From positions 18,337 through 82,336 of the forward strand of contig JANQHE010000006.1 of assembly GCA_028282785.1 (NCBI GenBank): 64,000 nt of DNA. Reading direction: 5' to 3'. Shown here piece by piece: positions 52,364 through 61,100 of this stretch. The position numbers were made by a program, and so were the translations under genes. The first letter of the stretch is position 1. The number at the start of each line of letters is the position of its first letter. The notes beneath the pieces were generated by a model. That model was not told the origin of the DNA, ran no database searches, and saw only the letters and a list, made by a program, of their open reading frames with translations. This stretch comes from Bacteroidales bacterium (GTDB lineage: Bacteria; Bacteroidota; Bacteroidia; Bacteroidales; UBA12077).

Positions 52364-54172
52364 ATGGGAATGACTTTAATTGAAAAAATACTGGCAAGCC
52401 ATTCAAATAAAGATTTGGTTAAGCCGGGAGATATTGCTGATGTATATATGGATGTTAGAGCTGCCAGGGATTTTGGTGGTGCTAACGTTGTAAAAAATAT
52501 GTTAGATAATGGATTAAGTCTTGATGATCCGGCTAAAACTTTTTTTACATTCGATTGTAATCCTACAGGATCGGACCAAAAATACGCAGTAAATCAGCAA
52601 ATATGTAGAGATTATGCAAGAAATCATGGTATAAAAATTTATGATATTGACGCAGGAATTGGAACACATTTATTAATTCATGAAGCTTTAGCTTATTCAG
52701 GATCAACTGCAGTTACAACCGACTCCCATGCAAATATTCTTGGAGCAGTTGGAGCATTTGGTCAGGGAATGGGAGATCAGGATATTGCTGCAGCCTGGAA
52801 TAGTGGTAAATCTTGGTTTAAGGTCCCAAAATCAATTAAATTAAATTTTACCGGAGTAAAACCAGCGAATGTTACAGCAAAAGACATAGTTCTTAACTTA
52901 TTAAATAAATTTGGGGCAAACACTCTTCTAGGGTACTCAGTTGAGTTTCATGGTGATGCAATCGATAAATTAACATTAGACGAAAGAATCACTATTGCAT
53001 CCATGGGAACCGAAATGGGAGCTATTATTTTATTATTTACTCCAAATGAAGAGATAATGAAATTCAGTGAGCAACAATCAGGTAAAAAGCTTGAGTTGGT
53101 TAAAGCTGATGAAGACGCAAACTATGAGCAAATAATTGACATAGATATTGCTGAATTTGTACCAAGAGTATCTCGTCCGGGAGCTCCGCATGATACAGTT
53201 GATGTTGGAGATGTTAAGAAAACAAAAATAGATTCTGCTTTTATAGGGAGCTGTACAAATGGAAGAATTGAAGATTTAAGAGCTGCAGCAACCATTTTAC
53301 AGGGGCGTCAGGTAGCACCTGGTGTTGTTTTAAAAATTGTACCATCAACAGATGAGGTATGGAATCAAGCATTAAATGAAGGTTTGGTTCAGGTATTTAA
53401 AAATGCCGGAGCACTTCTGTCAAACGCAGGTTGTGCGGGTTGTGCCGCGGGGCAGGTTGGGCAAAACGGACAGGGAGAAATTACAATTAGTACCGGAAAC
53501 AGGAACTTTCCGGGTAAACAAGGTAAAGGGGAGGTTTATTTAGCTTCACCTGCAGTTGTTGCTGCATCTGCCGTTGCAGGATATATAACAACTCCCGATG
53601 ATATACCGGAAGAACCAATGATCTTTATGCCAAAAGAAGAGAAGACGACTACATCTAAAATGGAAAGGACTAAAGTAAAAGAACGTCCAAAGCTTGTTGA
53701 AGGGCGTGTTTGGTACATCAAGGAAGATAATATAGACACAGATATGATTTACCATAACCGTTACCTTGCAATTACTGACATAAATGAAATGGGACAGTAT
53801 GCTTTTGATAACCTGGAAGGTTATGAAAATTTTGCAAAAGAAGCACAACCAGGAGATATTGTTTTGGTACAGAAAAATTTCGGAAGTGGAAGTTCTCGTC
53901 AGCAAGCAGTTGATTGCTTTATTCCTCTTGGAGTACAAGCTGTTATCGCGGAATCATTTGGGGCCATCTACGAAAGAAATGCAATAAATGCAGCATTCCC
54001 GATTATGACATATGATTCATTAGAAGGATTAGATCTTGAGCATTTTGATTCTATCAAAGTAAATTTTGAAACAGGTGAAATTACAAATGTTTCAAAAGGT
54101 AAAACAGTTCAAGGAAATTCATTTTCTGAAGTACAAATGGATATTTACCAACGCGGTGGTATATTCAATTAG
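52364..54172 (+). CDS. Fused aconitase-superfamily dehydratase (copy 1)
   Basis: The 602-residue protein joins a large-subunit-type domain (1-415) to a small swivel domain (about 445-602). The [4Fe-4S] ligands are Cys297 (GSCTNG), Cys357 and Cys360 (AGCAGC). The swivel domain has FGSGSSRQQAVD and the hydrolase-type PGDIVLVQKNFG. It is of the LeuC/LeuD or homoaconitase type, about 600 residues, rather than the 750-900-residue aconitase A. Probable action is reversible hydration of a dicarboxylic or tricarboxylic acid. No leucine, lysine or citrate genes are next to it, so the substrate is open. Confidence 0.8.
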   Translation: MGMTLIEKILASHSNKDLVKPGDIADVYMDVRAARDFGGANVVKNMLDNGLSLDDPAKTFFTFDCNPTGSDQKYAVNQQICRDYARNHGIKIYDIDAGIGTHLLIHEALAYSGSTAVTTDSHANILGAVGAFGQGMGDQDIAAAWNSGKSWFKVPKSIKLNFTGVKPANVTAKDIVLNLLNKFGANTLLGYSVEFHGDAIDKLTLDERITIASMGTEMGAIILLFTPNEEIMKFSEQQSGKKLELVKADEDANYEQIIDIDIAEFVPRVSRPGAPHDTVDVGDVKKTKIDSAFIGSCTNGRIEDLRAAATILQGRQVAPGVVLKIVPSTDEVWNQALNEGLVQVFKNAGALLSNAGCAGCAAGQVGQNGQGEITISTGNRNFPGKQGKGEVYLASPAVVAASAVAGYITTPDDIPEEPMIFMPKEEKTTTSKMERTKVKERPKLVEGRVWYIKEDNIDTDMIYHNRYLAITDINEMGQYAFDNLEGYENFAKEAQPGDIVLVQKNFGSGSSRQQAVDCFIPLGVQAVIAESFGAIYERNAINAAFPIMTYDSLEGLDLEHFDSIKVNFETGEITNVSKGKTVQGNSFSEVQMDIYQRGGIFN

Positions 54173-54197
54173 TTAATAGAAAAATTGAATATCTGAT

Positions 54198-54224
54198 AAT
54201 CCTACCCGCCGGCAGGCAGGGATT
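54198..54224. repeat. GC-rich imperfect palindrome
   Basis: AATCCTACCCGCC and GGCAGGCAGGGATT form an imperfect inverted repeat in an otherwise AT-rich spacer between the two dehydratase genes. The CCGGCAGGCAGG core is of the kind that recurs as dispersed palindromes in Bacteroidota genomes. It may also act as a hairpin attenuating read-through. Confidence 0.45.
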
Positions 54225-54335
54225 AACAATTTGTGGTTTAAGAACTTCATGTTTAAAATTTAAAATCAGCATTCGTTCATCGGTGTTCTTAAATCAATTT
54301 ATTTTAAAATTAAATTCGAATTTAAATTAAAAATT

Positions 54336-56114
54336 ATGGCAGCAAGAACATTCGTTGAAAAAATATTTGATGCTGAATGTGGAAGCATCGTTTTTAAAAA
54401 GCCAAATATTGTGTTAACACATGACAACACGGCTAGTATAAAAAAGACTTTTGAAAAAATGGGTGGTGATAAAGTAGCTGATCCTAATCAATTACTAATT
54501 GTTTTAGATCATAATGCACCACCAACTAATGCAAAATTGGCATCTCAATATCAGCAAGTTCGTGATATTGTAAAATATCAAGGTGTAGATAAATTTTATG
54601 ATGCAGGAAAGGGTATTTGCCATCAAATTATGTCGTATCATGCAGAGCCTGGAATGGTAATCGTTGGAAGTGATAGCCATACTTGTACAGCCGGTGCATT
54701 TAATGCAATGGCAGCAGGCATTGACAGAACAGAAGCAGCCGGTTTATGGAAACGTGGCGAAACCTGGTTTCGTGTACCGGAAACAATGAAAGTTACTTTA
54801 AAAGGTAAACTAAAACCAGGAGTTTATGCTAAAGATATTTCACTTTGGATCATTGGTATGATTGGTTCCGATGGCGCTGATTATATGTCAATTGAATATC
54901 ATGGAGAAGGAATTAAAAGTTTAACTATTTCGCAAAGAATGACACTGGCTAACCTGGCATCCGAAATGGGAGCAAAGAATGCTGTTTTTCCTCCTGATGA
55001 GATATTAGCAGATTTTTACGGAAAAAATAATATAGAAGGTGTTTGGGCAGATCAAGGAGCTAAATATGCTAAAGAAATTGAAATTGATTTAGGCGAGATT
55101 TATCCTTTGGTCGCTGCTCCACATCATGTTGATAATGTAAAAGCAGTTTCAGAAGTACAAGGAACGAAGGCGCACCAGGGAGTTATTGGAACTTGTACAA
55201 ATGGCCGTTTGGAAGATATACGAATTGCTTCTGAAATACTGGATGGTAAACAAATTGCAGATGGATTCCAGTTATTAGTTATACCTGCTTCGCAAAAGAT
55301 ATACCTTCAAATGATTGAAGAAGGATTGATTACCAAACTAATTAATGCCGGAGCAACTGTATTAAGTGCATCATGTGGACCATGTTTAGGCACAGGACAA
55401 GGAATACCTGCAGACGGTTTTACCGTAATTTCAACGGCCAATAGAAACTTCAAAGGGAGAATGGGAAATAAAGAGGCAGAAATTTATTTAGCATCTCCTG
55501 CTACTGTTGCTTACAGTGCGGTCAGTGGAGAAATATCGGACCCAAGAGGAGAAAGGCACAATGATAAATTCCCTTACCAGAAAGAAACAACTTCAACAGT
55601 TGATATACCATCTGATGAAAACAGAAAAATAGGTAATGTTTGGAATTATGTAGATGCGGACAATATCAATACGGATCAAATGTTTGCGGGAAATTTAACG
55701 TATAATATTTTGAGTTCGGATCCGGAAGCTATTATGCCACATTTATTTGCCGGATTTGATGAGAATTTTCCTGAGAATGTAGCAGCAGGTGATGTAGTAA
55801 TTGCCGGCGAGAATTTTGGCTGTGGAAGTTCAAGAGAACATCCTGCGGTTGGTTTAGCTCATGCAGGTGTAAAAGCAGTAATTGTTAAATCAAGTAATAG
55901 AATTTTTTATAGATCATGTATTAACCAGGGATTGGCATTAATTGTAAATCCTGAAATAGTAGACACTTATAATCCCGGAGATAAAGTTGACATTGATTTC
56001 AATAACGGTATCGTTAAAGTAGGAGAAAGAGAGATTAAATTTGCTCCGCTTCCGGGTAAATTGATGGAAATCATTGAGAAAAAAGGTCTTGTAAATGCAA
56101 TGAAAGAAGCATAA
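54336..56114 (+). CDS. Fused aconitase-superfamily dehydratase (copy 2)
   Basis: The 592-residue protein has the same domain order as the preceding gene: large-type domain (1-405) and swivel domain (about 425-592, with FGCGSSREHPAVG). Cluster ligands are Cys287 (GTCTNG), Cys347 and Cys350 (SCGPC). Substrate-site segments GSDSHTCTAGAF and LDHNAPP agree with the 3-isopropylmalate dehydratase/homoaconitase group. It differs from copy 1 throughout, so the two are ancient paralogs that probably act on different or successive substrates. A terminator follows. Confidence 0.8.
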   Translation: MAARTFVEKIFDAECGSIVFKKPNIVLTHDNTASIKKTFEKMGGDKVADPNQLLIVLDHNAPPTNAKLASQYQQVRDIVKYQGVDKFYDAGKGICHQIMSYHAEPGMVIVGSDSHTCTAGAFNAMAAGIDRTEAAGLWKRGETWFRVPETMKVTLKGKLKPGVYAKDISLWIIGMIGSDGADYMSIEYHGEGIKSLTISQRMTLANLASEMGAKNAVFPPDEILADFYGKNNIEGVWADQGAKYAKEIEIDLGEIYPLVAAPHHVDNVKAVSEVQGTKAHQGVIGTCTNGRLEDIRIASEILDGKQIADGFQLLVIPASQKIYLQMIEEGLITKLINAGATVLSASCGPCLGTGQGIPADGFTVISTANRNFKGRMGNKEAEIYLASPATVAYSAVSGEISDPRGERHNDKFPYQKETTSTVDIPSDENRKIGNVWNYVDADNINTDQMFAGNLTYNILSSDPEAIMPHLFAGFDENFPENVAAGDVVIAGENFGCGSSREHPAVGLAHAGVKAVIVKSSNRIFYRSCINQGLALIVNPEIVDTYNPGDKVDIDFNNGIVKVGEREIKFAPLPGKLMEIIEKKGLVNAMKEA

Positions 56115-56130
56115 AACAATTCTTTAAATA

Positions 56131-56170
56131 AAAGGTCGCTCCTTTTCAATTTCTGGAGTGATCTTTGCTT
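56131..56170 (+). terminator. Terminator after the dehydratase pair
   Basis: AAAGGTCGCTCC (56131-56142) pairs with GGAGTGATCTTT (56155-56166), with two G-U pairs, followed by GCTTTAT. It separates the dehydratases from the tRNA gene. Confidence 0.7.
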
Positions 56171-56254
56171 TATATAAAAGATTTTAAGAAATAATTCGCT
56201 TTATTTTTCCTGATTAAAGATATTTTTATATTTTTGCAATCGCTAAATGATACT

Positions 56255-56328
56255 GGTCGTGTAGCTCAGTTGGATAGAGCAACAGCCTTCTAAGCTGTGG
56301 GTCCCAGGTTCGAATCCTGGCACGATCA
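56255..56328 (+). tRNA. tRNA-Arg (UCU anticodon)
   Basis: The 74-nt cloverleaf has acceptor arms GGTCGTG/CACGATC (one G-T wobble), a D-arm with AGCTCAGTTGGATAGAGC, and anticodon stem ACAGC/GCTGT with loop CTTCTAA (anticodon TCT). The T-arm is CCAGG/CCTGG with TTCGAAT, and the discriminator is A. CCA is not encoded. It is followed immediately by a terminator hairpin and, 140-330 bp downstream, by decayed copies of its own 3' end. Confidence 0.95.
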
Positions 56329-56329
56329 C

Positions 56330-56358
56330 AAAGCGGTTATTTTATAACCGCTTTTTTT
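56330..56358 (+). terminator. tRNA-Arg terminator
   Basis: AAAGCGGTTAT (56330-56340) and ATAACCGCTTT (56344-56354) form an 11-bp stem with a 3-nt loop, followed by a T-run. Confidence 0.88.
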
Positions 56359-56468
56359 GTTTCTGTTATTTTTAAAGGAAATATCACCTTTTTGCTATAC
56401 ATAAGCTGTACAAAATTATTAGTAATATTATAATAGGCAGATAAACAGCGCAATATAAATATATAAAT

Positions 56469-56519
56469 AATTCTGGCGGGATCACATGAAAGGTTTCTAC
56501 AAAGTAGAGGCCTTTTTTT
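56469..56519 (+). repeat. Decayed tRNA 3' end plus terminator (copy 1)
   Basis: AATTCTGGCGGGATCACA (56469-56486) matches the last 18 nt of the tRNA-Arg region at 15 of 18 positions. It is followed by a terminator hairpin (AAAGGTTTCTAC / GTAGAGGCCTTT, 56489-56515) and a T-run. The 5' part of a tRNA is absent, so this is a remnant. Confidence 0.5.
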
Positions 56520-56557
56520 GTTGCCATCAACTTTTGAAATATTTTCCAGGATGAGAA

Positions 56558-56651
56558 CCCAGGTTCGAACTAAGCGAAGCGATTTCACGAGCTTGCGAGT
56601 AATCCTGGCACGATCACAGGAAAGGTTTCTTCAAAAGAAGAGACCTTTTTT
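56558..56651 (+). repeat. Decayed tRNA 3' end interrupted in the T-loop, plus terminator (copy 2)
   Basis: CCCAGGTTCGAA (56558-56569) and TCCTGGCACGATCACA (56603-56618) are exact matches to adjacent parts of the tRNA-Arg T-arm and acceptor end. They are separated by a 33-nt insert containing AAGCGAAGCG and CGAGCTTGCGAG. A terminator hairpin nearly identical to that of copy 1 follows (56621-56651). The rest of a tRNA is missing. Confidence 0.6.
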
Positions 56652-56715
56652 GTTGTTATAAACTTTCTGATTTTTCGCCAAAAGAGAATGAATGTATAAA
56701 CAAACCAAGAGCGTT

Positions 56716-56730
56716 GCAAAGAATCTTTGC
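56716..56730. repeat. Palindrome shared with 19238-19282
   Basis: GCAAAGAATCTTTGC is an odd-centred perfect palindrome that also forms the arms of the inverted repeat 37 kb away. It is a dispersed palindromic element in a region with no gene. Confidence 0.5.
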
Positions 56731-57121
56731 TGGTAAAAGCCTAAATATCATATTATTTTTTAATAACTGTGGTATCTCCCAAAGGTAAATCACTAAAAAT
56801 GAACCTTTTTTCTTTCAGTTTGTTTGTTTAAGGTAATTATAAATAAACCTAGGTTTTAGAATAAAAAGCTAGTATTTACTTTATCAATTATTCTTCTTAA
56901 CTTTCGTTTTACTTACCTTTTAGAACGTATAGTTTAGTCGAAAGAGAAATGTAAAATATTGAAATACCGGGATACGTAGCTCAGGATATAAAGTATTTTA
57001 TCAGCTCTCTTTATTTATCCCGAATAGTTAGCTGTTTTTAGAATTGTTGGTTTGAAAACTTTCACATCAAAGCCAATTAATTCAAACTGCAGATAATAGA
57101 AACATCTAAACTTTATTAAAT
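56731..57121. other. Intergenic region before the patatin gene
   Basis: About 390 bp without a protein-like frame. It is AT-rich and should contain the promoter of the patatin/membrane-protein operon, but no perfect TTTG/TAnnTTTG pair is seen. A TAGCTCAG string near 56977 resembles a tRNA D-arm but lacks the rest. Confidence 0.35.
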
Positions 57122-58186
57122 ATGAAAAAAGTTCGCATATTATCATTAGATGGAGGAGGGATAAGAGGTATTGTTCCTGCCATTGTTATTCAGTATGTAG
57201 AAGAGAAACTTATTGAAATAACAAAAAATACGAATGCCCGTATAGCTGATTATTTTGATCTTATTGTTGGTACAAGTACAGGAGGAATATTAAGTTGTTT
57301 TTATCTCACTCCTAATCCTGGGAGTGGAGATGATTTACCAAGTTCAAAATACACTGCAGCAAAGGCTCTTGAATTTTATTCTGAAAAAGGATATAGCATT
57401 TTTAATAAATCAAAACGTTCAAGCTGGATTGGTTTAAGGCAGCTCTTTAACAGTACAAGATATAGCCCTAAAACACTGGAGAAGATCTTTAAAGAAGAAT
57501 TTGATAATCTAAAAATGAGCGAATTACTAAAGCCGTGCCTGGTAACCACTTACGATTTAAAGTCAAAAACAGCTGTTTTTTTTAGTAAGGAAAGCTCAAA
57601 TTTAAAGGATAAGGACTTTTTTGTGAGAGATGTGGTACGTTCAACTTCTGCTGCACCTACCTATTTTCCTCCGGCAAAAATAAAAAATATGGCAGGAAAA
57701 AAAATGGTAAATATTGATGGTGGTGTTTTCGCTAATAATCCGGCTATGTGCGCTTACACAGAAAGTAGAAAATCCAAGTTCGATAAAAAGGAATATCCTA
57801 GTGCCGGAGAAATGCTTATACTGTCAATCGGAACTGGCGGTGGAAAATTCCAAATTCCTAATGAAGATAACAGCGGAGATTGGGGAGTAATTAACTGGGC
57901 TAAATCAATTCCTGAAATTATGATGGATGGTAGTATTGACACTGTGCATACCCAAATGGATAATCTTTTTAATGCAATGGGAGGAAAGTTCAAACTAAAC
58001 TATAAAAGAATTAATGTACCGGATGATGAACGAAAAAGTTACTCAAGTGATATGGCCGATGCTTCTCCATCAAATATAGAGGCATTAAGAAAAGCTGGAG
58101 AAGCAGCTTTACATGCTGCTTTAGAAGCACATGAAGATCAGTTAGGATTAGATGAGTTCATAAAGAAATTAGTAGAAAACGAATAA
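57122..58186 (+). CDS. Patatin-like phospholipase
   Basis: The 354-residue protein has the patatin/cPLA2-type catalytic dyad. The oxyanion loop is DGGGIRG (residues 10-16), the nucleophile Ser52 is in GTSTGG, and the acid Asp199 is in IDGGVFANN. The overall length and the single domain match bacterial patatins of the type used both in lipid turnover and as effectors of anti-phage signalling (CapV-like). No nucleotide cyclase or sensor of CBASS type is present here. It is 8 bp upstream of the 1318-residue membrane protein, so the two are co-translated, and a lipase-like gene follows them. The target lipid is unknown. Confidence 0.88.
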   Translation: MKKVRILSLDGGGIRGIVPAIVIQYVEEKLIEITKNTNARIADYFDLIVGTSTGGILSCFYLTPNPGSGDDLPSSKYTAAKALEFYSEKGYSIFNKSKRSSWIGLRQLFNSTRYSPKTLEKIFKEEFDNLKMSELLKPCLVTTYDLKSKTAVFFSKESSNLKDKDFFVRDVVRSTSAAPTYFPPAKIKNMAGKKMVNIDGGVFANNPAMCAYTESRKSKFDKKEYPSAGEMLILSIGTGGGKFQIPNEDNSGDWGVINWAKSIPEIMMDGSIDTVHTQMDNLFNAMGGKFKLNYKRINVPDDERKSYSSDMADASPSNIEALRKAGEAALHAALEAHEDQLGLDEFIKKLVENE

Positions 58187-58194
58187 AAGTTACT

Positions 58195-61100
58195 ATGAGA
58201 TCCAATATTATTCCACGCACCGTATATTCGGGAATTACCTTTACCACGCTTGTGGTAATTCTTTCTGCTTTTATATTGTTCTTTTTCGTTTCAGTAAAAA
58301 ATAATGAAAATGATATTACTGAAAGAGGTTTTCGTATACTGGACCAATATTCCACGAACTTAAATAAGAGAATTGATAATTACGAATCAATGGCAATTAA
58401 CGAGAATAAGGAAAAGAAAACATTTTTCAATTTTAGCCTTGATTCAATTATGGGTTACCCGGAAGAAAAAGATACTACTAAACTGATAAAGTTTACTAAA
58501 AATATCAAAAATGAAAATGCGAAAGATCTACTATATAATGTTTCTACGGAAATTATGGTGAAAGATATTTTTAGCGATGAGGTATTTACAGATTATTTAT
58601 TGTTAAAGGATGAAGAGATTTTATTTAAAACGCTTAATCTAGAATTTGATATAGAAAAGTTAGATACATTTTCCACAAAGGTACTAATAGAAAACAATAA
58701 GAATAAATCACTTTTTTCATCGAAGGAAGACAATTCAGTTAATAGTGGAGAATACTTTAAGTCGGGATATGTCACTGATATTAATATTGCACAGGTAAAG
58801 TACAAGTTATTTCTCTATCCAATATTGCCAAAACCAAAAAATGTACCAGGCGCAAAATGGTATATTGGAGGACTAATAGAGAAGAATGATTTTATTAAAG
58901 CTAAAAGGTCTGTCCCAACTTTAGTAATCATTTTAATAACATTAATCTTCATTGCAGTTATAATCAGTTTTCCTATAATCAAATTGTTTACATTAAAAGC
59001 TATAGAACGAATCCAGGTTAGAAATTTATATTATGCAGGAGTTGCATTTATTATAGGCTTTGCAATTTTAAACATACTATATCTTCATTTATTATCAACT
59101 AAGTATTTAAATGATAGTTCACAGGAAACTCTTAAATTACTAAATGATACTATTAGAAAGTCATTTGAGAAAGAAATTGGTGAAGCATATAAAACCTTAA
59201 TAAGTTTAGATACGAATAAAAAAATAAATAAAAGCCAAAATAATTTCTTTGGAAAAAATTGGGATAAAAATAGGGATTTATCTAAATATGATTCTTTAAC
59301 CAATACAAATTCTAATGGTTTTTATAAGTTCTTTAAAACAGCTTTTTGGATGGATAGTTCGGGAATGCAAAAACTCCAACTAATTTCATGGAAAGATCCT
59401 ATAAATTTAATTGACCTAAGCGCAAGGGATTATTTTAATGAATATAGTAGATGGAAATTGACTGATTCGACTATTGGTGATTCCCGGTTATTTAACCTCC
59501 AGTCAATCTATTCTAATACATCCGGAGAGGCATTGGTTGCACTTTCTATCAAATCTAATAAAGGTTCGATTAATTATAGGTTAAAAGATAGCATAATTGA
59601 TGGCTATGCCAAGGTTGCAGCAATTACAACACCTATGTATTCAATTATTGAGACTATATTACCTAAAAATATTGAGTTTAGGATTATTGATGATAATGGC
59701 GATGTTTGGTTTCACGATAATAAAAACAAGAACCTAAAGGAAAATCTTTTTATTGAAACAAAAAATAATTGGAAACTTATTTCATATATTAAGAATAGAA
59801 ATGATGGCCCCTTAAAACTGAAATTATATAATCGCAAATATTATGCACATATAAGCCCAATAAAATTTACGGATTTGCATTTGATTACATTGGAAAGTAA
59901 AAGTCGAAATATATTTCAAAATACTCGTATCAGTGTTGCTTTGTTAATTTACTTAACTTTATTTTTAATCGTAAGTTTAATAGCAATTTTATTTTTAGGA
60001 ATAAATTATTCTTCAAATAAAAATAATCATAAACCTCTAATATCACTAGGGTGGCTGTTGCCAAAAGCCAGAAAATCAAAATATTACAAGATTCTTTCAG
60101 TGAATAATATTATTCAAATTATCGTTTTGTTAGTTCTTACACTATTTATAAGCTTGTACTCAATCGAATATTTGAGTAATGTTATTATTTATGGATTAAG
60201 TGTGGTTGCGTTAAATATTTTCCTTAATTACTACTTGTTAAAAATAAAGGGAGATAATTATAAAAAATCAAGTTATAGCAGTTTGATTTATGTTTTAGGT
60301 ATAATTCTAGTTTTGTTTTTATTCTTAGTTAGTATTTTAAATTATAAGTTTTGGGTATTTATCGGGTTAATATTATTTCAGATGCTCCTTTTTATCCTAA
60401 TAATTAGAAATTATAAATTAATTACAAGATTATTTAAAAAAGATTATTTATCTACTTATAGAACTTACTTTGTAACAGCCATTGTTTTAGTAAGTATGTC
60501 AATTCCTTCTTATATTTATAAATCATTATTTATTGAAAGCCAGTTAAATAACTTAATGGATCAACAGTTTCATATTGCAAAAAATACAGAGCACAGGAAT
60601 TTAGGAATTGATGAATACTTTAAGAGAAATTTATATACAAATGGAGAGCAATCATTTTTAGATGATATAAAAACCAATAAAAAGGAAAAAGGAAATTATA
60701 GTTTCGTTTATTCTAAAACAGAACCTTTAAAAAATGTAGGTAAAATAGATTCTAGTGATATAGAAAATTGTTCTGGTAATTTAACATCATTTTACTTTCT
60801 ATTGGATAATATAATAGGACAGAAAAATGTCCGGGAAATTAACTTAAGTGGGGTAAAGGCATCTGATAATAATTGGGAATGGATTCTCTATAATTCAAGT
60901 AAAAAGGATTCCTCCAAAAACATGAAACTAAGGTTTAGGTTTGATCAGAAATATATTGAAAAATATGAAGAAAATATTAAAACATCATATATTGAATCTG
61001 AATTTAATAATAAAAGCCCTGTTTGGATAGTTAATAACCATTTACTGGCTTATATTTTTGCATTAGTTATTACTATATTGGTTATTAGCTATATATTAAA

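Noticed and set aside
52364..56114. leuC and leuD of leucine synthesis
   Set aside because: Both proteins are complete large-plus-small fusions, not a split pair, and no leuA/leuB genes are next to them.
56970..57020. TAGCTCAGGATATAAAG string suggestive of a tRNA D-arm
   Set aside because: No acceptor, anticodon or T-arm can be folded around it; it is too short to call a tRNA remnant.
57122..58186. CBASS defence operon
   Set aside because: The patatin resembles CapV, but no CD-NTase cyclase or Cap accessory gene is adjacent, so this label is not justified.
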